DNA from: Parachlamydiales bacterium
GTDB lineage: Bacteria; Chlamydiota; Chlamydiia; Chlamydiales; JABDDJ01
Direction: 5' to 3'
Assembly: GCA_041671045.1 (NCBI GenBank)
Contig: JBAZCF010000001.1
Span: forward strand, 62,001 to 126,000
DNA length: 64,000 bases
In this document: positions 9,179-17,584 of the stretch, piece by piece
Numbering within the stretch: position 1 is the stretch's first letter
How the letters are laid out: the number at the start of each line of letters is the position of its first letter
Notes under the pieces: model-generated
Told to the model about the DNA's origin: nothing
Databases searched by the model: none
The model's input: the letters and a program-made list of their open reading frames with translations, nothing else
Translations under genes and position numbers: made by a program

Positions 9179-9376
9179 ATGGCAAAAGTCAAACTCGAAG
9201 ATGAGATAGCTCGGTTGGAGAGTGAAAATGACTACCTTCTTACAGAAATAGCGAGTTTAAATACACTCATGCAAAAAGTGGGATTTTCTGAAGGGATAAA
9301 GACTGTCAAAGCAACGGCAAGGGAAATGCTAAAACAAGAACATAATACTCAAAATTTTGATGAATACGAAGAATAA
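9179..9376 (+). CDS. Small coiled-coil protein, tandem copy 2
   Basis: This 65-residue paralog of the gene just upstream shares ARLES-ND-L-TEI, L-LM--VGFS-GI-TVKATA and -E-L. I chose the ATG at 9179 because GGAGG lies 5 bp upstream; the in-frame ATG at 9167 has no such site and would add MEVA. Heptad hydrophobics cover residues 5-33, and the C-terminal tail is acidic (DEYEE). A rho-independent terminator follows within 60 bp, ending the pair. Function is unknown. Confidence 0.75.
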   Translation: MAKVKLEDEIARLESENDYLLTEIASLNTLMQKVGFSEGIKTVKATAREMLKQEHNTQNFDEYEE

Positions 9377-9434
9377 TTAAATAAGTAGATAATATGTAGA
9401 CCTAATATAAGAAATAATAATAGATAATAAGCTT

Positions 9435-9471
9435 AGCCCCAATGTCGCGGCCACGATGTTGGGGCTTTTTT
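9435..9471 (+). terminator. Rho-independent terminator after the coiled-coil pair
   Basis: A 13-bp stem (AGCCCCAATGTCG with its partner, two G-U pairs) encloses a 6-nt loop and is followed directly by a run of T. This is a classic intrinsic terminator. Confidence 0.9.
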
Positions 9472-9629
9472 ATTTCCCCTTAAATTTTTGAAAGAAGTCT
9501 AATGTATGTATAAACATATTTTAGATTTGAAAAGTGCTAGTAACTATTTAATTAATTTTTATTTGCAGAATCTTTATAGTACAAAAATAATAATTTGAGA
9601 TATTTAGAGTATAAAAACTTTGGAGGCCT

Positions 9630-11195
9630 ATGAGTGTCACATTTAATTCAGAAATGACTAGGTTGAGCTCAATGTTATCAATTGATACTAAGGTGGATGT
9701 AAATCCAAAGTACATTATATCCTTATTGGAAAATAATTTAAATTTCTTTACTCCTAATTTGATGACTCAATTTTCAACATTAGAGGTTTATCTTAGATCA
9801 AAGAATGTATTCTTCACTCCGGTCATTGATAGTCGTTTGGCGGCAATTAGAGGAAGCTGCTTGAATTTGGAAACTCTTCCCGCGGAAATTTTAGCAAACA
9901 TCTTTTGCTATTTGTCTTTGAAAGAGAAGAAAGACTTATCCAATACAAATAAATTCATGCGCTATACACTTCTTAATCTCTCTTTATGTGTCAAGGTGCC
10001 GAATACAAATTTTCAAGATCTGCTTCAATTTGTTAAATATTATGGACATAATGAAAAAGTCTTAGATTTAAGGAGCTTTTCTTACCTATCAGCTAAAGAA
10101 TTGAAAACACTTGAAAAACATTACCGCAAAGGCAGCTTTCATATTGATTTCAAAATGCTTTATACACACACCACTTCTATACCTGTAGAAGGGAAAAGCA
10201 CTTTCAAGGCTCTTAATAATCGAGTAAGTGAGATCGATGTTAATATCGATAGTGGTCATGCACAGGGAGCATATTTCGAACAAGTGCTTCAAATCGCTCC
10301 AGACTGTAAATTTAATCTGAATTATAACATAGTTAAATATAGCAATACAGAATCTAAAGTGCTGGCTAATTCGCAGGCATTTAATCAGGTGGTTTTGGGA
10401 AAAACTAACAGCAATACTCAAACACTAGCTGAATTCTTAATAAGGGTGGAGTCTTTTACAGCGAAATTCTCGGGTAAAATTCATTTTATAGCTCCTCGCT
10501 TAGATTTCTTTGGATCTGCCGAGGCGGCAGAAGAATTTTTTAAGGAAAATGGTAAACATTTTGTGGGTGTACAAATAGAGCTTTCTGACCAACCGGAATT
10601 TAATGCTCGTTTAAATGAAATATTATCACATGTAAAGCATGTAAGTGCTTTAAGCTTAGTTTGTCCATTAGAAGTGACTTTAGATGTCTCCACCGCACCT
10701 TTAGATAAGTTTAATAACTTAAGAGATTTAGAATTAAAAGGATGTGCGTTTCTCCCTTCTCAATCTGTGTTGGAGAGATGTACAAAAATATCTTTTGATG
10801 ATTGTGTGGATATTGAAGCTTTTGTTCCTGAAAATCTGCCTAACCTCAGATCTTTGAAATTCAACTCCGGAGGAACTTTGACAAAGTTTCCTTCCAAGAT
10901 TGAAAGAATTGAAATTGATACTTGCTCCACGCTACCTTTTGATTTGAACCTAATGGGATATAAAAACCTGACATACGTTAAAATTTCCGGCGATAAACTT
11001 ACTCAAATGCTTATTTTTAATTGCCCTTCTTTAAGCTATGTAAATGCCCAAACCTCTCATAATGATTTTGTAATGAAGGTAGATTCTTGTGAAAATCTTA
11101 AGGAAATTTCTTCGAACAAAATCCAGAATATTACTGTCACCCACTCTAATCCGACTGTTAGTATCGAGGAAACGATAGACTTAAATGCTCAATAA
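9630..11195 (+). CDS. F-box domain protein with LRR-like C-terminal half, candidate effector
   Basis: This 521-residue protein has no signal peptide. An F-box motif lies at residues 80-115: LETLPAEILANIFCYLSLKE, then DLSNTNKFMRY. It has the Leu-Pro and Ile-Phe-x-Tyr-Leu pattern used by eukaryotic F-box proteins to bind Skp1. The second half, from about 330, has leucine-rich stretches (LRDLELKGC, LRSLKFNSGG, LTYVKISGDK, LSYVNAQ) resembling irregular leucine-rich repeats, the usual substrate-binding partner of F-boxes. Action as a secreted SCF ubiquitin ligase adaptor is inferred from this architecture. GGAGG lies 3 bp before the ATG. The end overlaps the convergent SNF2 gene by 15 bp. Confidence 0.85.
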   Translation: MSVTFNSEMTRLSSMLSIDTKVDVNPKYIISLLENNLNFFTPNLMTQFSTLEVYLRSKNVFFTPVIDSRLAAIRGSCLNLETLPAEILANIFCYLSLKEKKDLSNTNKFMRYTLLNLSLCVKVPNTNFQDLLQFVKYYGHNEKVLDLRSFSYLSAKELKTLEKHYRKGSFHIDFKMLYTHTTSIPVEGKSTFKALNNRVSEIDVNIDSGHAQGAYFEQVLQIAPDCKFNLNYNIVKYSNTESKVLANSQAFNQVVLGKTNSNTQTLAEFLIRVESFTAKFSGKIHFIAPRLDFFGSAEAAEEFFKENGKHFVGVQIELSDQPEFNARLNEILSHVKHVSALSLVCPLEVTLDVSTAPLDKFNNLRDLELKGCAFLPSQSVLERCTKISFDDCVDIEAFVPENLPNLRSLKFNSGGTLTKFPSKIERIEIDTCSTLPFDLNLMGYKNLTYVKISGDKLTQMLIFNCPSLSYVNAQTSHNDFVMKVDSCENLKEISSNKIQNITVTHSNPTVSIEETIDLNAQ

Positions 11196-13853
11196 TAGCT
11201 CTAAATCTGTGAAGGAAATTTGCATATCTGCAGGCGATGCTTCAAAGAGGTCGCCAGCTAAACGCTGCTTTTCTGCCTTAAGCTTCATGATTTTCTCTTC
11301 GATTGTATCCAAGACAACATAGCGTTTAGCTATCACAGGTTCCTGCCGCCCAATGCGATGTGCCCTATCGATCGCCTGCTGTTCAGCAGCTTCGTTCCAC
11401 CAAGGGTCTAATAGAAGCACATAGTCAGCAGCCGTCAGATTTAACCCTACGCCACCTGCTTTCAAGCTGATCAGGAAAAAGGAGGGGGAAGCGCACGTTT
11501 GAAATTTCTCTACGATGTCTGCTCTATTGTTTGTTTGCCCATCAAGGTAGAAGTAATCCATTCCTTGATTCTTAAGTTCTTTCCCCACTAACTGCAAAAG
11601 TTTGGTAAATTGACTGTAAACAAGGACTTTCGCATTTTCATTTGCAAGCGTGGTTAAATCTTCTATAATTGCTTCAAGTTTGGCACTTGGAATAGACGCT
11701 GCTTCTTCATGTTGTGCTGCTACAAGGCGTGGATCGCAGCAAATTTGGCGTAGTCTTAAAAGGATCTCTAAAATTTCTAATCTATGTTTAGAAGTTCCTT
11801 CTAGTTGAACTTTAGAGAGAATGTTTTGCCGTGCCCCGGAGAGGAAGGTGTCATAGAGCTGCCTTTGTTCAGGGGACATTTCAATCCAAACCGTCTGCTC
11901 AATTTTTTCCGGCAACTCAGGTGCGACTTCTTTTTTGGTCCTGCGTAAAACAAAAGGCTTGATTTGACGGCGGATACGAGCCAGAAAACGGGGATCTACA
12001 GTACCGGACTCAATTTCAGAACGGAATTTTTCTTGGCTTTGGAGTAATCCGGGCATAAGGAAATGGAATTGAGACCACAATTCATTCAAATTGTTTTCTA
12101 TGGGCGTGCCTGTGATGGACAAACGAAAATCAGCCTTAATACTATAGGCAGCTTGAGCTGTTTGCGTATAAGCATTTTTTATCAGATGGGATTCATCCAG
12201 CAGCAAGCAGTGGAATCTCTGTTTTAGGAATTGACTTCCATCTAAACGTAACGTGGCGTAGGTGGTAATGATGATGTCTTTGTCCCATTCCTCAGAGGTG
12301 CGCTGGGCTCCATGATGCAGATAAACGGTAGCTTTGGGATAGAAGCGTGCCAGTTCTTTCTGCCAATTTGCCAGCAATGATGTGGGGACAACGATAAGGC
12401 TAGGATATGTTTGCTGTGGCAAACTGGCTAAAAAGGCGATGACCTGTACTGTTTTACCCAGTCCCATATCATCAGCCAGAAGACCATGCAGGTCTGTGTT
12501 GTAAAGGAACATAAGCCAATCCACACCTATCTGTTGGTAGGGGCGTAATGCTCCAATGAAATTCGTGCTGACAGAAACGGGCTCTAAGCAGTTTTGTTCC
12601 ATTTTCCCTTGGCAGAAGGCTTTTAACTTATCCGAAGCTTGGAAGTTCTCTGTTTGTTCAAAAAGGGGCGCTAATAATCCGGCTTTATTTTTGCTGAATT
12701 GCAACTCATCTGCTACCCATTCTCCTTCTGTTAATAAGGTAGAAGGATCTAGATTTTGAAGAGAGTCCGGAAGTAAGCCTATTTCTCCCGTCCCTAAAGG
12801 GATAAAACGATCACGGCGGTTGAAGCTTCCCAAAGCGTCTTTTAAGTTGGCTTTATAAGTTCCATAATTCAAGGAGCCTTGCAACGAAATATGCGTGGGG
12901 CTTTCATCTAGGGCAAGGGAACTATTCTGGCATAATTTGAGAAGATTTCCGTGGGCATCCACAATTTTCCATCCCATCTCTAAAAGGAAGGTCAGGCTTT
13001 TGTTAACCTTGTCCAAAGGACAATAATACTGGGATGTGCCGGTAGGTTTCCAAAAGAAGTCTGTTTCCAATAAGTCGGTTTCCCAATGTTTTTCAGCACG
13101 GGGTACGCGAAAGGGTTGGTTTTGCGGGAAATGCTGTCCTCGTACATAGGAAATGATTTTACCTGGGCCGTAGTCCATTTTGAGTGATGCAAAGGCACCC
13201 GTTCTGTCGGTGAGGACGAGGAAGGGGATAGGGTCGTGCATAGAAAAGAAAGTGGTATCTATCAGTTCTAAACAAGGCTCATCTTTGAGGGTGGTAAGGT
13301 ATTCTTTCCAGTTGTCATCGATGATAATGGATTTGGAGGTGTAAAGGGCTTTGATATGACGCCAAGGAGTTGTATTTTCGATAAATTTCAACTGTCCGTG
13401 ACGGATATAACAGGTAGGGTTTCCATTTCTTAGGGCTTCACATTCTGACAAAGGGAAGAGTTTATCCTTTTCGCGTATTTTAGCAGTCAATTGCCAACGT
13501 GCTTCACTCTCTTTGGAGACGGAATAGATAAAGCTGTTTTTTGAGAAAAAGTCGCAAAGAAGGCGTTTGCCGCGAAAGAAGAATTTCGCTGTTGCCGCAA
13601 TCAGGCGCAGCAGGGCGCTATCTAAAGGGAGAAAATGCCCTTTAAGCAGGCAATCAGGGGCGTTCTTCCGCAGCCATTCCAAAACCAATTTGTCTGCTGT
13701 CATGACTGCAAATTTATTGATCTGGGTAAGTTCCGCCGGTGTTAGTGGGCGTACCTTACCAAGATCATCTGTCAGACCGAATTGAAGATAGCTTTGTGTG
13801 TCGTCGGGACAGGGGATATCAATTAATATATAGGCTAGGCTTGGTCCTGACAT
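11181..13853 (-). CDS. SNF2/RapA-family DNA-dependent ATPase
   Basis: This 890-residue protein has a C-terminal SNF2 helicase core of about 460 residues. It shows the Walker A motif DDMGLGKT, the Walker B/motif II DESH in LLLDESHLIKN, motif III SITGTPIEN, and helicase C-terminal motifs LKAGGVGLNL and IDRAHRIGRQ. The N-terminal ~420 residues are specific to the chlamydial family. Such ATPases translocate on DNA and remodel protein-DNA complexes; the target here is unknown. Chlamydia also encodes SNF2-family proteins. Its start overlaps the end of trhO by 19 bp, so the two are probably co-transcribed and translationally coupled. Confidence 0.93.
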   Translation of the reverse strand: MSGPSLAYILIDIPCPDDTQSYLQFGLTDDLGKVRPLTPAELTQINKFAVMTADKLVLEWLRKNAPDCLLKGHFLPLDSALLRLIAATAKFFFRGKRLLCDFFSKNSFIYSVSKESEARWQLTAKIREKDKLFPLSECEALRNGNPTCYIRHGQLKFIENTTPWRHIKALYTSKSIIIDDNWKEYLTTLKDEPCLELIDTTFFSMHDPIPFLVLTDRTGAFASLKMDYGPGKIISYVRGQHFPQNQPFRVPRAEKHWETDLLETDFFWKPTGTSQYYCPLDKVNKSLTFLLEMGWKIVDAHGNLLKLCQNSSLALDESPTHISLQGSLNYGTYKANLKDALGSFNRRDRFIPLGTGEIGLLPDSLQNLDPSTLLTEGEWVADELQFSKNKAGLLAPLFEQTENFQASDKLKAFCQGKMEQNCLEPVSVSTNFIGALRPYQQIGVDWLMFLYNTDLHGLLADDMGLGKTVQVIAFLASLPQQTYPSLIVVPTSLLANWQKELARFYPKATVYLHHGAQRTSEEWDKDIIITTYATLRLDGSQFLKQRFHCLLLDESHLIKNAYTQTAQAAYSIKADFRLSITGTPIENNLNELWSQFHFLMPGLLQSQEKFRSEIESGTVDPRFLARIRRQIKPFVLRRTKKEVAPELPEKIEQTVWIEMSPEQRQLYDTFLSGARQNILSKVQLEGTSKHRLEILEILLRLRQICCDPRLVAAQHEEAASIPSAKLEAIIEDLTTLANENAKVLVYSQFTKLLQLVGKELKNQGMDYFYLDGQTNNRADIVEKFQTCASPSFFLISLKAGGVGLNLTAADYVLLLDPWWNEAAEQQAIDRAHRIGRQEPVIAKRYVVLDTIEEKIMKLKAEKQRLAGDLFEASPADMQISFTDLELLLSI

Positions 13854-14821
13854 GTTTGCCCTACTTCTGCTTGGGGCTTATCTTCAAAGTAATGGTGCCA
13901 CCTTCTGAAGGGTTTATGCGCATCTTCTTGATGATAAGGACGTATTCTTGGGGCGTTCTTGCAAGCGCTATCACAGCATCCTTCAAATTGATGTAAGCAA
14001 TCGGGACAGCAAATGAAGAGCTCATTGCAATCCATATTGGCGCAGTTGTAGTAGTTTTCAGCTGTAACTTGACAGTGTTTGCATACCGCAATAGTAGGGG
14101 CCGGCTCATCGCTGATCGGTACGGTCAATCTATCATCGAAAACGAACAGTTTGCCTAACCAATGGGAGCTTCCTTCCCTCAAGCCATAATTGATGATTCC
14201 ACCATCAAGCTGATAAACCTCTTCGAATCCTTTTTCCTTCAATAAGGCAGAATAGAGCTCGCAGCGGATTCCGCCGGTGCAGCACATCATCACAGGAGTG
14301 GTTTTGGGGTCTATTTCGTTGACGAGTTTATCAGCGTATTCATCGAACTCACGGAAATTATCGCATTCAGGGGACACAGCGCCTTCAAAATGACCAACCA
14401 ACCACTCGTAGTGATTGCGCACATCCAACAAGAAGGGTTTCTGTTCGCCTTCCATTTTCTGGCGCCATTCCAAAGGGGAGATATGTTGGCCTGCGTTTTT
14501 TAAGTCGACAGTTTTATCCAGGGCAACAAGCTGTTTGCGGTATTTGATAGTTACTCTTGGGTAAACATGTTCGTGATAGGTATGAATTTTAAAGACAACG
14601 TCACGGAAGAGTGTCCTTTCCTTCATCCAATCCATATAAGCTTCTGCATCGGATTTTTCTAGGCAGAGCTGCCCATTGATACCTTCTTCCGAGATGTAAA
14701 TCCTACAGGAAGCGTCGCGGGTGCTTAAAAACAGTTTATGTAGCTTAACTTCACTATGAGGATCCTCGATAGTAATAAAAGCATAATAAGCTAAAACGTA
14801 ATAAATTTTTTGCTGAGTCAT
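13835..14821 (-). CDS. trhO: tRNA uridine(34) hydroxylase, rhodanese-like (TrhO/YceA)
   Basis: This 328-residue protein belongs to the UPF0176/TrhO family, which introduces the hydroxyl of 5-hydroxyuridine at tRNA wobble position 34. It has an N-terminal acylphosphatase-like segment, then a rhodanese domain from about 125 to 220 with the active-site loop CTGGIRCE. The C-terminal region has at least ten cysteines in CxxC-like spacing (CKHC, CCPDC, CCDSAC), probably binding zinc. It lies 30 bp after the ankyrin gene and overlaps the SNF2 gene, suggesting a three-gene transcript. Identity is firm; the exact modification is taken from family knowledge. Confidence 0.92.
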   Translation of the reverse strand: MTQQKIYYVLAYYAFITIEDPHSEVKLHKLFLSTRDASCRIYISEEGINGQLCLEKSDAEAYMDWMKERTLFRDVVFKIHTYHEHVYPRVTIKYRKQLVALDKTVDLKNAGQHISPLEWRQKMEGEQKPFLLDVRNHYEWLVGHFEGAVSPECDNFREFDEYADKLVNEIDPKTTPVMMCCTGGIRCELYSALLKEKGFEEVYQLDGGIINYGLREGSSHWLGKLFVFDDRLTVPISDEPAPTIAVCKHCQVTAENYYNCANMDCNELFICCPDCLHQFEGCCDSACKNAPRIRPYHQEDAHKPFRRWHHYFEDKPQAEVGQTCQDQA

Positions 14822-14851
14822 AGTAGTAGAAAAGTATAGCTAAAGAAGGGA

Positions 14852-15634
14852 TTATTCGCCAGCGACGAGTGCTTCGAAATAATGATTAAAGTAATAGGCC
14901 TCATACTCTTCGAGCAATTTAATGAGGGGTCTGTTTCTTAGATTGCGGGCAATGTCCAATGGTGTCTGTCCACCCGTATTTAGAATTTTTGGCGAAATAT
15001 GTTTTCTTAAGATGATGCGCACTAATTCGATATCATCCATTTCGACTGCAAGATGAAGGGGAGTGTTTCCGGAGATTTCATCCTTTTCCGAAGGATTAGG
15101 ATGCTCAGAAAGAAGAAAATTCGTTGCCGCATCAAACTTGGTTTTTATGGAGACATGCAAGGGGGTTTCTCCAAGACTGTTGATTTGATTAAGGAAATCT
15201 TTGTTTTGGATGACCAGATGCATGACCTTAGGGAGGTTCTTTTCCAAAATTGCCTTATGGATAGGGAGAGGTAGAAAGACATAAGGATCATTTGGCATGA
15301 TGAGATTGTAAATAGTAATGGCTTGCCGAAAGAGCTTTTCGATCTCCACTTGATGAGCTATACCCTTGGCAATCTCTCTTTCTATGGAGCGGAATGATTG
15401 CGCCGACTGCTGAGCATTAATATGAAAAAAGCGATATTTAAGGCCCTCAAAATGCTTCGCTATCATCCAGGTAGCTCTAAGCAAAGGAGAGAGTTTATTT
15501 TCATCAAATAGAGATAAATCGTCGCGTATCCAAATATTATTGGAGTGCGTATGAATAATATTCTTTAAGCGCAGCATAATTTCTTCTTCCGGTAGTTGCT
15601 GCATCCTTGCGTTGCTGACCACCTTAAATGACAT
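14852..15634 (-). CDS. Ankyrin-repeat protein
   Basis: This 260-residue protein has no signal peptide. The N-terminal half is helical and not recognised. From about residue 125 there are three to four ankyrin repeats, with the consensus GETPLHVSIK, GNTPLHLAVEMDDIELVRIIL and GQTPLDIARN. Ankyrin arrays bind proteins and are common in effectors of intracellular bacteria. Here the gene may head an operon with trhO and SNF2, so a bacterial cytoplasmic role is also possible. AGG lies 7 bp before the ATG. Confidence 0.88.
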   Translation of the reverse strand: MSFKVVSNARMQQLPEEEIMLRLKNIIHTHSNNIWIRDDLSLFDENKLSPLLRATWMIAKHFEGLKYRFFHINAQQSAQSFRSIEREIAKGIAHQVEIEKLFRQAITIYNLIMPNDPYVFLPLPIHKAILEKNLPKVMHLVIQNKDFLNQINSLGETPLHVSIKTKFDAATNFLLSEHPNPSEKDEISGNTPLHLAVEMDDIELVRIILRKHISPKILNTGGQTPLDIARNLRNRPLIKLLEEYEAYYFNHYFEALVAGE

Positions 15635-15765
15635 AGGACAACCTGTTAAGAGTGAATTTCACTCAAAGAGGTGCAAGTTACATGCCAAATAGATGTGACA
15701 AGAGGTTGGTATTAATTCACTCCTATGAGAAAATAGAATAGATAAACAGATGAAAAGGAGGAAAA

Positions 15766-16089
15766 ATGTCTAATCCGAATATTAAATACCTTGATGACCA
15801 ATCTTTTGAAACAGCAATATCCCAAGGCGTAGTCCTGGTGGATTTTTATGCTGACTGGTGCGGACCTTGTAGAGCTATTGCACCTATCATTGATGAGTTA
15901 GCTAATGAAGTAAATAACAAGGCAATGATAGCGAAAGTGGATGTAGATAAAGCTCAAAATGTAAGCGTTAAGTTTGGCGTACACTCCATTCCTACATTGA
16001 TTGTTTTTAAAGATGGCAAAGAAGTGAAGCGTTTTGTCGGCATTACCATGAAAACGCAGCTGATGGAAGCTATCAACCAACATCAGTAG
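15766..16089 (+). CDS. trxA: Thioredoxin
   Basis: This 107-residue cytoplasmic dithiol-disulfide oxidoreductase carries the canonical active site WCGPC at residues 31-35 and the cis-proline segment IPTLIVFKDG. Length is standard. A strong AAGGAGG ribosome binding site precedes the ATG. It is followed by a convergent trmL, the same trxA-spoU-mip order as in Chlamydia. It would reduce cytoplasmic proteins such as ribonucleotide reductase. Confidence 0.97.
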   Translation: MSNPNIKYLDDQSFETAISQGVVLVDFYADWCGPCRAIAPIIDELANEVNNKAMIAKVDVDKAQNVSVKFGVHSIPTLIVFKDGKEVKRFVGITMKTQLMEAINQHQ

Positions 16090-16098
16090 TCTCTCAAT

Positions 16099-16134
16099 CT
16101 TCATATTACTGGGTTTGATCTTGGTAATATGAAG
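16099..16134. terminator. Bidirectional terminator between trxA and trmL
   Basis: An 11-bp perfect stem, CTTCATATTAC with its complement, has a 14-nt loop and fills the short gap between the convergent ends of trxA and trmL. AT-rich flanks extend the pairing. Confidence 0.75.
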
Positions 16135-16136
16135 GA

Positions 16137-16586
16137 TTAATAACTAAAACCTATCTGTCTCCACGCTTCATAAACACCAATGCTGGCGCTATTTGCTAGA
16201 TTCAAGCAGCGGGTGCCGTTGACCATGGGTAAAGTCACAAAACTTTCCGGCCACTTTTCTCTAAAATGTGGGGGCAACCCTGTAGTTTCAGAACCGAAGA
16301 TGAGCCAGCTATCTTGTGTATAAGAGACTTCTGAATAAAGTTTTTGCGCTTTGCTGGAGAAGAAAAAGAAATTATCTTTCTTCTCTTCTAGTAGTTCCTC
16401 TAAATTTTCCATTACATCGACCTGGACACCTTCCCAATAATCTAGTCCAGCACGCTTTAAATGACGGTTGGCGAGGCTGAAGCCTAGAGGCGGCACAAGA
16501 AGCAAGGAGCAGCCGGTGACGGCGCAAAGACGAACGATAGCACCCGTGTTATGTGGGATCTGGGGATTAAAGAGGATAATTTTCAC
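16137..16586 (-). CDS. trmL: tRNA (cytidine/uridine-34 2'-O)-methyltransferase (SpoU family)
   Basis: This 149-residue SPOUT methyltransferase is the size of TrmL and lacks the N-terminal extension of larger SpoU proteins. Motif 1 is NPQIPHNTGAIVRLC (residues 7-21), motif 2 is IFGSETTGLP and motif 3 is RCLNLANSASIGVYEA, which builds the trefoil knot and binds S-adenosylmethionine. TrmL methylates the ribose of the wobble nucleotide in tRNA-Leu isoacceptors. With trhO nearby, two wobble-position enzymes lie within 3 kb. It precedes mip in transcription-opposite order, as in Chlamydia. Confidence 0.92.
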   Translation of the reverse strand: MKIILFNPQIPHNTGAIVRLCAVTGCSLLLVPPLGFSLANRHLKRAGLDYWEGVQVDVMENLEELLEEKKDNFFFFSSKAQKLYSEVSYTQDSWLIFGSETTGLPPHFREKWPESFVTLPMVNGTRCLNLANSASIGVYEAWRQIGFSY

Positions 16587-16668
16587 GATGCTGAAATACT
16601 AGCGCAGTAGAAGTTAAATGTCGAGGATGGAAAGCGGTAGTAAACCGCTTTCCAAATGAAATTATTGT

Positions 16669-17532
16669 CTAGAAGAGACGATCATCATCGCTATCATCAT
16701 CATCGTCTGATTGATCATCATCATCGTCTTCATCGTCTTCGCCTAATTTAGTTTTTCCGCTTAAGGAAGAAGTTGAATTGCCTTTATAATTGGGAGTGTC
16801 TGCTTTGACAACTTCAATATCAAAAATAAGCAAGGCATTCGGAGGCAGTTGGCCGGATGTTCCATACCCTAGATCAGGGTGTACAAATAAACGGCGTTTT
16901 TCACCTTCTTTCATTCCAGCTAGACCTTTGCTAAAGCCTTTAATTGTCTGTGAAAGAGGAATAGTGATAGGACCGCCCACTTCTTCGGAGCTGCCAAATA
17001 CTGTACCGTCGATGTATTTGCCGACATAATTGATCTGAGGGACGCCATCGCCTTTAACTTCTGTGCCGCTGCCTTGTTTTAAGACAAGATATTGTAATTT
17101 CCCTGGTTCAACCTGAATCATGCCATCCACGCTTTTATTTTTATCTAAGTACGCGTCGGCTGCTTTAAGGTTTTCCTGAGAAAGTTGTTGAAAAGCCGAT
17201 TCTTGCAGCTTTGTCATTAGCTTTTCATACTCTTGGTCGCTCATCGGTGCTGGTTGACCGGCATAGCCTGCGCGGATACCACGAATAATACTTTCTAGAT
17301 CAAAGTGAACACCGGGATTGTTTAAATTGCGGCCGATAAAATGTCCAAAAGCTTCTGACAATTTATTGATTTCGCTTTGCGTAAACCCGGCAGGAAGTTG
17401 TCCTTTTTGGTTGGCTTCAACTTGGTTATTTGCCGCAGGTGCTTGCAATGGTGCACCGTTTAAGCTTCCCCAAGCAGTGAGCATCGTTGCTCCGGCAAGG
17501 GCTATCAGGTGCAGTGGTTTTAAAGTAAACAC
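16669..17532 (-). CDS. mip: Mip-like FKBP-type peptidyl-prolyl isomerase
   Basis: This 287-residue protein starts at GTG with AGGAGGT upstream. A signal peptide of about 27 residues ends near SLNGA, and there is no cysteine for lipidation. An FKBP_N dimerisation domain spans about 45-125 and the FKBP catalytic domain about 135-235 (VGKYIDGTVF, IKGFSKGLAGM, LPPNALLIFDIEVV). The last ~25 residues are almost all Asp and Ser. It acts in the periplasm or at the surface on prolyl peptide bonds; chlamydial and Legionella Mip aid infection. It lies downstream of hisS on the same strand, but aspS, which sits between them in Chlamydia, is absent. Confidence 0.92.
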   Translation of the reverse strand: MFTLKPLHLIALAGATMLTAWGSLNGAPLQAPAANNQVEANQKGQLPAGFTQSEINKLSEAFGHFIGRNLNNPGVHFDLESIIRGIRAGYAGQPAPMSDQEYEKLMTKLQESAFQQLSQENLKAADAYLDKNKSVDGMIQVEPGKLQYLVLKQGSGTEVKGDGVPQINYVGKYIDGTVFGSSEEVGGPITIPLSQTIKGFSKGLAGMKEGEKRRLFVHPDLGYGTSGQLPPNALLIFDIEVVKADTPNYKGNSTSSLSGKTKLGEDDEDDDDDQSDDDDDSDDDRLF

Positions 17533-17584
17533 GGTTTACCTCCTATAAATGGAAGATTAAACTTAGGAAAGCTTCTAATAAAGT

